64,000 nucleotides of DNA from Diploscapter coronatus (Eukaryota > Nematoda > Chromadorea > Rhabditida > Rhabditidae), in contig OZ038423.1 in assembly GCA_964036155.1 (NCBI GenBank), positions 27,171,249-27,235,248 of the forward strand, written 5' to 3'. Positions 52,801-61,453 of this stretch are shown one piece after another. Both the position numbers and the translations under genes were made by a program. Under the pieces are notes generated by a model, which had not been told where the DNA came from, searched no databases, and worked only from the letters and a program-made list of their open reading frames with translations. Every line of letters begins with the position of its first letter. Position 1 is the stretch's first letter.

Positions 52801-52996
52801 GGAGAATATGGAAGGTAGGTAGGTGAAAAGAAAAAAATGAGTACGGAACACAAGCGAATGGGGGATATAGGATGCCATAGCATTTAGGAAAAATTAGCAT
52901 AAGATGAGATTTTAATTTTGAATATTTTCTCAAGTTTTAACGTTTTTGAATTACCTGAAACGAGAGATAGAGCCAGATATGAAGACAGGAAAACAT
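35377..52996 (-). CDS. Plexin, semaphorin receptor (complete, 41 coding exons)
   Basis: Single-pass receptor that reads semaphorin cues; its cytoplasmic part is a GTPase-activating domain acting on Rap-type GTPases. Phases of all 41 exons close to 5181 nt, 1726 aa, nearer in length to C. elegans PLX-2 than to the longer PLX-1 as I recall; the paralogue is not decided here. Order: signal peptide (MFSCLHIWLYLSFQ), a sema domain to about residue 410, PSI1 (411-455), PSI2 (528-581), PSI3 (676-727), at least three IPT domains and probably a fourth (728-1065), one membrane helix (about 1098-1118), a basic coiled juxtamembrane stretch, then the split GAP domain to the end. The start is the second of two ATGs six bases apart: only it gives a signal peptide in frame. 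An acceptor lies 25 nt upstream. Exon lists follow under the three regional entries. Confidence 0.96.
41030..46930 (-). other. Plexin exons 12-27: PSI and IPT domains
   Basis: Exons 46796-46930, 46607-46717, 46277-46381, 45994-46155, 45662-45819, 45163-45287, 44554-44708, 44078-44245, 43404-43544, 43142-43222, 42593-42787, 41925-42082, 41703-41800, 41519-41598, 41373-41466, 41030-41136. The three PSI modules are CSQLSSCTDC...FCSWC, CSAFATCSQC...CNWC and CSSLASDCSTC...CSWC. IPT starts are SPKSGPLDGGTLIEIEG, AYPLFGPYIGGVQLTLFGEN and ENPTINSIQPAAAFVSGG; a fourth, with IFVGGERC, is likely. Confidence 0.9.
47582..52996 (-). other. Plexin exons 1-11: signal peptide and sema domain
   Basis: Exons 52955-52996, 52619-52723, 51144-51272, 50935-51022, 50537-50687, 49421-49534, 49271-49327, 49069-49154, 48571-48734, 47968-48132, 47582-47710. 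Landmarks: IIVGEVNSVIAL, LTTGPVND, LPQGILFCGS, NLFVAAPPSQDSIY, YLNTFTHAHFVY, KLIRVCKND, YSEIELQC and AAYLHGDNLIVSFA, in sema order. Large introns (51273-52618 and 49535-50536) could carry regulatory DNA; nothing specific was seen in them. Exon 3 and exon 6 use unusual acceptors, TTTTGAG and GGAAG. Confidence 0.88.
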
Positions 52997-53024
52997 CGCA
53001 TTGTGGTGGGAACCAATCTACCTG
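52997..53024 (-). other. 5' acceptor before the plexin start
   Basis: TTTCAG (plus CTGAAA from 53022) lies 25 nt before the ATG, as expected for an SL trans-splice site or a 5' UTR intron end. Confidence 0.45.
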
Positions 53025-55774
53025 AAACTACGATAATTCGAATTTTAGCGATTTTATTAAGAGAAGTTCATAATTCATAAATTTAAAAAGTAAATAATTG
53101 GAAAATATGTGATTCAAGAAAATAATATTTTGATAAAGGGTTTCGCAAAATAATAGCATTATCAAATGAAGAGCATTTCATATTTATTTTTTAAAAATTA
53201 GGAAAATCCATCTAGAAACGATTATAATAATTCGGTTTTTCGAAACGACATATTTTCATAACCATGTCCAGGAACTTAAGAATATAATGTTCCCTGAAGG
53301 ACTCCATGAATATTCTTAGATGAAAGGAGGGAAGTTAGTGAGAAAATGTATGCAAATGCGCTGACAATGGTACAAAAGGGCATTGTGAAAAGATAGAAGA
53401 AATAGTGGAGAGAAAAAGAAAAATAGAGAGAGAGAGAAAGAAAATGACCAGTGAGTTGACAAAGTCAAAACAGTTTTGGCTGAAACGAAAATAGTACTAA
53501 AATTGAGATGGCAGAAAGATGGTGCATTATAGAAAATGCCCAAAGCATACGACAACTCAAACAAACTGTAAACCGCGAAAACATCGTAAAAGTCTAGAAG
53601 AAGGTTCTTTGAAAAGATATTGAGAATTCCTGAATTTTATGGTTCGAAAAGATAGTCAAGAATTTTTTAAACTAAAGTAGGAATATATATACCTACTTCG
53701 TTACTGAGATTTAGAATATGCAATCTGGGTTTGAAGCCGACTTATTAGGGCCTATAAATCTCCCAAGAGCATAAAGTGAATGTAATAAAAATGCGCTCAG
53801 GCTTCTAACAACAATGTGAAGTTATCGTTTTGGAAAATATCATGAAATAAAGAAAGCCCCATTTTAGTCAATCCATATGAAAACGGCATAATTATGGGCT
53901 TTGTAACTAATTTATACAAAACACGCTATAAGAGGCATGGATTTTAATGCCGGATACGACTGGATACATGAAATTTTATGTTGAAACATAGGAAGATAAA
54001 TCGGCTATAATAGTTTTTAGACGTTTTGCAAGTGGTCTAAAATTTTTTAACTTTCTCATGATAAAGAATAGAGAAAGAAAACTGGCTATATTCATTTTTT
54101 AAAATAATTCTTGCCAATGATCTAAAATTTAGAACTTTTCCCATGCTTAGAGGTAGGAAGGTAAAACCGGCTAGGATAATTTTCATAATATTAGAAGCTA
54201 GTGGTCAGAAATGTTTAGGATATGAGATCTGGTAATGACATGCAGCAAGCTGAGCTGCCCTATGAAAGAGACGCTGCTGCATGTTTACTGAGAGTCAAAT
54301 TAGAATAGGAACTAAGGGTAAATACAGGTGCAAAACGGGAAGAGTGGGGGATCAGGGAGTAGCTCTAGGCAAGAGATAAAGCTCTAGTGAGCCTAAGACT
54401 GAGAGGGAAAGAAATAAAGAAACCCTAAAGATAAAGTACGAGTTGGAGAGAAAAAGAAGTAGAAAAAGTTAGAGATAGAAATTTTAAAAGAGAAGATAAG
54501 GAAGAAAAATTGAGTGGTTTTGAAAATTTAGCCTAACCTTAGAAAAAATGCGGCCTAAATAAAAATTAAAGTCGATTTTTTCAGAATAATACAACTAGTT
54601 GAGAATGGCTGTGGGTTTGTACTCTGGCAAAAAATATCTGCCTTCGACAGACTTTTAATGGCTACTGCTTATGGGCAAAATAAGGAGCTCGATCTTTAGA
54701 GAAATAGTCCGTCACATTGAGAGATGAAAAGATGAGATGGAGATTAGAAAATATGAAAATTTTTCTAAAGTAGTGAAAAGATAGAATAGACAAGATTTTT
54801 TCTAGAAGAAATTTGAAAAGGTAAAGATTATGCTAATTTTAGGGTTCTTTGAAGAGATGGATGGAAGTGATCCCCTGCCATTTTAGGAAAGATATCCCTG
54901 CCCTAAATGGACTTTCAGCAGAGAGTGAACCAGTTTGAGTGCTCTCTCATTGAATATTCTAAAAGGTGTTCGCATTTTAACACAGAAAGTAAAAGTGAAA
55001 TTGATAGGTTTTAGGGAAATTTTAAAATAAGGGTGAAATCTAAATGATTAGAAGACCCCTTGACATAATATAATTTATCAAAAAAATGAAGTTGATAGGT
55101 CTCAGGAAATTATGAAAACAAGCCAATGGAATTAAAAATTGCTAGTTTATACAGTATAATAGGATAACGTGTGACTTCATAAAAGTAGTTCAAACTGAAT
55201 TTAAATCATCATAATCCTCAACTAATCAGTAAGGATATGTTTCAAAGCATCTTGATAAAAGTGAAAATTTCATAAAACCCAATACTTCTTTTCGCATACG
55301 CTGGAAATCAGTTTTCATAAATTCAAACAAATTTGTAAAGTCCAAAAACTCTCTGCCCCCAACTCAAATGGCAACTTCTTTCACTGAATGGGCATCGCAA
55401 GATTTACGCGGTGAACACGAGTTAGAGATCATTCGAAGTGAAGAAAGAAGAAGGAAAGCAGAGGATTAGGGTGGGAAAACCCCGCCCACTTTTTGCTTCT
55501 TTAAAAGAAAACTTGTATATTTCACATTGAGTCATAGTAGAGTGTTTACAAAATTTTGTGAATTCGTATGTGCATTTTCTATACAAAAGGTGAAGCATTT
55601 CCGAAAAATTGACTTGAAAATTTAATAATTTCTGAAAAAATGTATTAAAAAAGAAGAAGACTGATTATCTGAAGGCTTTGGATAATTTTGACGAAAGAAA
55701 TAATTTCTTTCTATTTTCAAATTTTGTAGTGAAAGGTATGGCGCAATAGGTTAGAAACTGCACCCTTTTGGCGA

Positions 55775-55784
55775 ATATATAAAA
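55775..55784 (+). promoter_or_regulatory. TATA-like box upstream of ifta-2
   Basis: TATATAAAAG about 90 bp before the ifta-2 ATG and just upstream of the X-box-like site. A good match to a TATA element, in the right direction. Confidence 0.4.
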
Positions 55785-55793
55785 GCGCCTCCC

Positions 55794-55807
55794 GTTGCTA
55801 GGGGAAT
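55794..55807 (+). promoter_or_regulatory. ifta-2: X-box-like RFX/DAF-19 site upstream of ifta-2
   Basis: GTTGCTAGGGGAAT fits the imperfect palindrome RYYNYY-N2-RRNRRY. Read on the other strand it ends in AGCAAC, a perfect RGYAAC half-site. It ends 66 nt before the ATG, within the short window where C. elegans ciliary genes carry their X-box. The centre is AG instead of the usual AT, and the second half-site is weak. Confidence 0.6.
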
Positions 55808-55860
55808 TGTAGGGCTTGTTTTACTTCAGAAGGTTGATAAATTCGTCAATACTTTCTAAT

Positions 55861-55867
55861 TTTCTAG
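55861..55867 (+). other. ifta-2: 5' acceptor before the ifta-2 start
   Basis: TTTCTAG ends six bases before the ATG and follows a pyrimidine-rich stretch. It fits an SL trans-splice acceptor. Confidence 0.45.
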
Positions 55868-55873
55868 TACTAA

Positions 55874-58800
55874 ATGCAGAGAAATAGAATTAGATCTTCG
55901 AAAAAGATATTGGTACTCGGGCCGGTTAAGGTGGGTTTCAGAATTTGCATAAATTAGAAAAATGTTAGCTTTTGATTGGTTCTCTCCTTTTATTTGGAAT
56001 TACAAAAAACAAATAAGTTTCGAAAATAGGATAAATTCGTGAGAAAGCAAATATTTCAATCTCAATATATCATGACTCTTTCCAGTCAAAAAATTGGCTT
56101 GAATAACATTTTCGAATAAGTTCCAAACAAATGTTTAAAATTTTAGTCAGAATCCTCAAATTTGATAGACATGAAGTGATAGAGTGATAGAGAAAAATTC
56201 AAAGAAGTTTAAAATTATCGAAAGCCGAACTCTTTACCACTACACTAAAAGTCTGAGAAATTTCATTTTCCCGACGTTTGGCAAGTATAAAGGCAACCGA
56301 TCTTTGGGGAATTCTTGAAAGGGTAAAGTTAGGGACAATTCATTTTCGAGAGAGTCGGAGAAAAAGAACCAGTTAGAGATAATGAATTTCAACGAGTTAG
56401 AGAAGAAATGTAAAATATTACGATTAAAGAGAATTTCAAATTGAGAGAGATAAAGAAAACAGGGTCAAACTGGCTTTTTGGCGGCGTGGAGTAATTAGAA
56501 AAGCTCGATTCGATTTCAACCTCTTCATTAAGGATCGTTTTGGGGCGTCATTTTCACTTTTTACTACGTTTCAAAGAAATTGGAGTCTCGAATAAAAATC
56601 AAGAAGTTCGTATAAACAAAGGATAACAACATTTAAGGAAAAATGAACAATTCTCAATTTATAAAAGAAAATAAAAATTATAAACTCTCCAAAATTTTAA
56701 ATTCTAGGAAAAAACAAAATCAGATGGAATGAAGTCGAAAAATTCTAGGATTTCAATTTTTATTTAAAAAAATATACGATTTTCTCGAAAGAAAAAATCA
56801 AAGCTATTTTTAATCCTTCTGAATTAAGGCCGGGAAATCGTCGATTTCCAACTATCTGGGCGAAGCGGTAGACGTGGAATCCCTAGGGGAGTACAGAGCC
56901 ACCAAAGGTAAGGGTAAATGGGCAAAAGAGGGAAAGAGTGGGGAATTAAAATAACGTTAGAGTAAGATGGGTGGCGATAAAGATAGAGGGAATTTAGAGA
57001 TAATAAATATTTTAGAGAGGGATAAGATATAGAAAATGAGATAGTAAGAAAATTAAGGAGAGCAAAAGATAAAGAAAATTTAGAAATCATTTAGATTTCG
57101 AGGGGAAAAGATGGAGAAAAATGAGATAGTACAGGAAATAGGAGAGAATGAAAGAAAAAACAGAATAGACTCTAATGAAACTAATGAGCGAGAAAGAAAG
57201 GATGCCACTCACTCTTTCTCTGTTCGACTTTCAATAACAGTAAGAAAGAGAAATAGAATGATGAAAGAAAAACAAGATGGTAATTAGATAGTATGAGACA
57301 ATTGTAGATTTAGACAGGCGAAGAAATTTTATAATGTTAGATAGTTAGTGATAATAAGATAGAAGAAGAAGCAGAAAATGTAGAGACTGTTTAATTACAA
57401 GAGGTTTAGAGAAGGAGGAAATTAAGAAACAGAATATCCCCTCTCTGCTAAGGAAGGAATGTGAGCGCGTCTGGTGAAATTGGGAGTGAGTGACCACAAC
57501 GGATAAAAGAGGGAATATCCCAAAACCACTCCCCTTTCTGAGCCTAGATCCCAGATCCACACAAACAACAAATCTCCTAATATCTCTAGAATGAGAAGAT
57601 TAATTGGAAATGTCATCAAGAAAGGAATAAATAGAATAGGTGTCAAAATGCTCGTAAGACAAATTTTGACAGCAAAATTTAATACAAGTGTACAGTGTGG
57701 AAGCTTATAAGATAATTCGATGAAAAGACAAAATGTTGTAGTTTTTTTAAGTTGAATTGAGTGTGCTCCAAGAATCTCTAAATTCAGTATGAAAGTTTCG
57801 AAGTTTAGTGAAAATAACGAATGAAATCATAACTTATAACATTTGAAAAACTAAAAGACCCGATCTCTACTTTTTAATTTAGGAGTTCGAATAGTGGAAT
57901 TCGAAAGTCACGAAGTGGACATCGATGGAAGTCGGGTGGAAATCGACGTTGAGCTGTGGGATTGTAGCGGGGATTTGAAGTGGGACTTTATAATTTCGGC
58001 TATTTGGATTCTTCGCTACTTCGAGATCTAACGAAATAGTATTTAGGGATAGGAGAGAGTACAGAGTGTAGGGAAACGCCCTTTCGCCTTTGCAAACTAT
58101 CTCGCTGGGTTGTGAAGTCGCAAAAAATTCCAATTTCCATAATTTCATACTCTTCCATACTACTAACATAGAGGAACTAAAGTCAATTTTCAAATTAAAT
58201 TTTCTAGATTCTGTGAAACATAAAACTCTACAAAACTGTAATATTTAATCTTAAATTACAACGAACGACTTACAACAATAGTTCGCTTTTGTGCTTAGTT
58301 TTTAGGATTTCGTGATATCTAGATAAACTTTGTTTCGAACTTCAACTAAACTTCGAGAACACAACTTATTCGTCGATTAAAATCATCTTTTTGCAAGAAT
58401 TTCATCTTAGATTGAGAGCAGTTTGAAACTTATCAACGCCATTATTATCTTAAAGTTTATAAAAAAAAAAAAAAAAAAATATGCTAATTTCCAGATACCG
58501 TGACTGTTGGCCTGCTATAAAGGAAGGTGTACATGGGGTGATTTTAGTGGCGAACCCGGACGAAAACGAAGGCACCGACCTCGATATTTGGTGGGGATGC
58601 TAATTGGATTAAAATGCGTTTCGATAACTCCCACTTTGGGAAATTAGCATAATTTGATAAGGGGAAATAAAATTCTTTAAAAATTGATCAGCAAATTCTA
58701 AATTGGATTAAATTTGTCTTACATATTAGGCATTTTAATAACTTTTCACTTGTGGAAATTAGAATAATTTGGACAATTGAAGGATGATTTTCAAGTTACG

Positions 58801-59187
58801 AAAATAACTATCGATAAAGTGGTCGGGACTTTCCACGTCGAACATATAGAATCTCTGAAACTTATTCAATTGTTTCCTAGAAGTTCAAATTTTAGGTACA
58901 CGAATTTCATCGCCAAATCTTCGGTGCAGATCGAAAATGTCCTGGTCGTTTTGAATGAAATGGGCGAAAAACGCACCAATGATGGGGTGATTTCGGAATT
59001 CAAGTGAATTTTTCTATTCTTCAAGAAAAGATCGCGAATTGAAACTTTTAGACTTCCAGTCCCATTATCTTCGGCAGTATGCGTGGCCTGTAACTTAAGG
59101 CACGAAGGAGAAAATTTGAAAATGGAGTTCAACCAATTTCTGATGTACATTATCGAGAGAGACCGGGCTAGGGACGATTCATTTTAA
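55874..59187 (+). CDS. ifta-2: IFT22/RABL5 small GTPase-like intraflagellar transport protein
   Basis: Component of the IFT-B ciliary transport particle; in C. elegans IFTA-2 acts in sensory cilia. Six exons: 55874-55930, 56829-56907, 57883-57979, 58495-58590, 58896-59003, 59052-59187. Phases close to 190 aa (human IFT22 is 185). The P-loop GPVKAGKSS (16-24) is split exactly between exons 1 and 2. Then come YRATKGVRIVEFE, VELWDCSGDLKYRDCWPAIK (the DxxG-like region of IFT22), HGVILVANPDENEG, and a C-terminus LRHEGENLKMEFNQFLMYII matching human IRMEFIKYLK. No C-terminal prenylation cysteine is present, as in IFT22. Exon 2 uses an AAG acceptor (AATTAAG|GCC). It is the only plus-strand gene in the window. 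No single long ORF marks it; it was found from the WPAIK exon. Confidence 0.93.
56225..56260 (-). other. A-box-like word in an ifta-2 intron
   Basis: TTTTAGTGTAGTGGTAAAGAG on the minus strand resembles the tRNA D-arm/A-box. A near copy, TTTAGTGTAGTGGTAGTG, lies at about 20880-20896. Neither has a B box close by. Confidence 0.3.
56900..57420. repeat. Purine-rich tract in an ifta-2 intron
   Basis: About 500 bp of mostly A and G, with GAGATAGTAC (57124-57133) and TAGATAGTATG (57285-57295) among repeated GATAnAGA words. Same family of sequence as the other purine tracts. Confidence 0.55.
58457..58479. repeat. Poly(A) run in an ifta-2 intron
   Basis: About 19 consecutive A just before ifta-2 exon 4. 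A likely slippage site. Confidence 0.8.
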
Positions 59188-59233
59188 TTTTTTTCGCAAT
59201 TTCGTACTAGTATGTTTGGAGAGCTATTTTTCA

Positions 59234-59239
59234 AATAAA
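59234..59239 (+). terminator. ifta-2: Poly(A) signal candidate for ifta-2
   Basis: AATAAA 46 nt past the stop codon. Confidence 0.6.
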
Positions 59240-60377
59240 ATGTTCAATTCTTAAATTTCTTGAAACGAAGCTACAATATTTCCAAAATGTTGGATAGATT
59301 GGGTTTTTCTTTAAATTTCACTTTTAGATTTCTTTTAAAACTGGGCTAAATGACAGCGTTTTTGATCAAAACATTTTTGTAGCCTACATAATTTCATTTT
59401 CAATACTTCACAAAAAAGCATCAAGATTGATCTTTCAAAAAATTCGCCTCCTTCTAGAAATATTGAAGCTTATTTGAAATAAGGATGAATTTATGCCTGT
59501 GGTCACAACAGAACGAAATTTGATTAGAATTGGTTCACCAAATCCGGGAAAATGCAGTCTGATTCTAAACCAAAAGGGGTAGGGATAGGGAAAAGGGGTA
59601 TTTGGATATCTGACCACTAACGAGGTCCTCCAAGTCCTTAGAAATTTAAGCATCCAACCCTCTAAATACCTAAATCTCAAAAGTGCGTTCATTATCTTAG
59701 ATGCACTCGAAAGGAAATCCAATAAATTTAGAACTCCGAAATTTTTTTTAAATTAAAGGGTGATTTTCCCAAATTCTAAATTTCTGTCAAGATTGTGGTG
59801 ATCGAAACAGGATGGGTCATCTTACCCACCCCGTTTAGGAATAAAAGCTAATTACTTGCTTGACAAAGAGACGAAAAGGCTTAGCAATCAAAGAGATGAG
59901 GCAGAGAAGAATGAAGGAAAGGGGGAGAAAGACGGAAAGATGGTTGATATACGGCGTAAGAAATACGAGGTCAAAAAGCGCGCACAGATGTCGAAAGGGG
60001 TATGGATTACAAAAACGCAGAGTTTGCCGCATAAAGAGCGGATAATGATGGGATTGAGCTATTGGAAAGTTTTCTTTAGCTTTGGAGAAAATCAGAAATC
60101 TCTAGATCGCATAGAAAATTTCATTTTGGTCAATGAAATCGTGGATCGTAATTTTTAGAAGGAACAGGACAGATTTTTGAAAATTTAGCAAAGCTAGGTG
60201 AGATTTATCAACATTAGAATGGAAGTCAGTTTCAAAAGAAGTACTATATTTGAAACTTATTCATTACGAGTAGAAGATTATGAGAAAACCAAAATGGAAG
60301 AAGTTCGTTCCAGAAAAGTTCAATTTTGAAGCCTATTTCCTACGGAAAGCGTAAAATTTCAATACTTCTTTTTATGT

Positions 60378-60623
60378 TTGCAAAATCTGCTCAAAAGTCA
60401 ACCGACCTGCTCAAATCGTAAAGCTGTTTGTTTGTCGAACGTCGTCCAGGTTCTGGAGTATCCAAATGATGTCATCATTGTTGTCAACACGTCTTCTGGA
60501 AACACAACTTTCGATAACCTGGAATCGATAGAATTTAGCTATTTAAAGCAGGCTATCAAAACTCAAGTTCTAGAACACGAGTTCCCAGAACTAGTCTCTA
60601 ACAATTGCACTTCCAGAACATAA
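60378..60623 (+). other. Unassigned open frame
   Basis: An 81-codon plus-strand frame with a moderately protein-like middle (NVVQVLEYPNDVIIVVNTSSG). The minus strand is also open behind a TTCCAG acceptor at about 60520. Not recognised; no joining exons found. It may be a relic or chance. Confidence 0.2.
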
Positions 60624-60984
60624 AATTCCGAAAGCTAGAATTTCTGAAACGAAAATTCTAGAACCAAAGTTTCTAAGATAATTTTCTAAAACTAGATATT
60701 CACAACACTGCACAAACAGGTTATTTTTCAGGCAAAATTTTCCCAAATCTAAATTCAAAACTTGGAATTTACTTCCAAAACAATTATCGAAATAAGAACT
60801 CCAGGAATACCAAGCGGAAATAATTGACTGATAAAAACCCACCACCGAGTAAATTAGGGTAATGCGAAAAATGGGAGGATTGAAATAACCCCAGAGCCTT
60901 TTCTTTTCAGATAAAACTCAACCGTTAAAAAACAAAATTTCATGTTAACTTTTGAAAAATGCGATCAATTATACGAAAAAATTG

Positions 60985-61126
60985 GGGGGCGTTCATATTT
61001 AGCTGCGTTGTAACTCGCTTGAAATAGCATAAGAAATCAAGAGAGCACAAGAAATGATGTAATCTCGCTCTTGATTTCCCATGCTATTTCAGGCAAGTTG
61101 CATTGCGACTAAGTCTGAACGGGCCC
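60985..61126. mobile_element. Foldback (MITE-like) element with ~60-nt arms
   Basis: The left arm (60985-61046) and the right arm (61067-61126) are imperfect reverse complements around a loop of about 20 nt. Identical inner blocks include TGAAATAGCAT and GAAATCAAGAG; outer blocks include CGTTCA and AACT.GC. Most differences are transitions, some of which keep G-U pairing in RNA. No open frame lies inside. It could be a MITE, or a locus making a long hairpin RNA. Confidence 0.65.
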
Positions 61127-61307
61127 TTAGAAACATGGACTCACGCAAGTGTAACCAGAGTTTCAGATGACAATGACAAGATAAATAAAAAAAAGATTTC
61201 CAGAAAAAAATAAGCTGAGTGAAATCAAGGTAAAAGTAACATTCTAAGGCGATTTTTGGATTTCATTTCAAAACAAGCAAAAAAACGGGTTTTCAATGAT
61301 AAAAAAT

Positions 61308-61323
61308 CCAATAATAATAATAA
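61308..61323. repeat. ATA microsatellite
   Basis: Five or so AAT/ATA units in noncoding DNA. Confidence 0.75.
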
Positions 61324-61453
61324 ATTTTCTTTATCATTGAAAGATCAAATTTTCAGAAAACTTTACATTTCATAATTTACTTTTCGCTTTATAGCGCAAT
61401 TTCATGTTCTCCATTCTCAAATTCTGACTGGAGCGCATTTTCCCGGTCCCGTT

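Larger units (their letters stand above)
52997..55873. other. Divergent gap between the plexin and ifta-2 starts
   Basis: No gene seen in 2.9 kb. Plexin runs left and ifta-2 right, so this stretch holds both promoters. It includes purine-rich tracts (53390-53460, 54390-54500), one GAAAATAGTACT word (53487-53498), and near its right end a TATATAAAAG box (about 55775-55784) and an X-box-like site (55794-55807). Confidence 0.6.
59188..61453. other. Convergent gap between ifta-2 and ufd-1
   Basis: The two genes point towards each other. The 2.3 kb holds the ifta-2 3' UTR, a purine-rich patch (59870-59950) that makes two overlapping open frames without other support, an unassigned open stretch (60378-60623), a foldback element (60985-61126) and an ATA microsatellite at 61308-61323. 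Confidence 0.6.

Noticed and set aside
56086..56118. Candidate exon after TTTCCAG that seemed to give a broken P-loop (frameshift and damaged donor) for ifta-2
   Set aside because: The true second exon was found at 56829-56907. It continues GPVK|AGKSS in frame, so the gene is intact and the 56086 stretch is intron.
59856..60158. 100-codon plus-strand ORF rich in Lys and Glu
   Set aside because: The composition is that of a purine-rich tract, two frames overlap, and no conserved motif or neighbour exon supports it.
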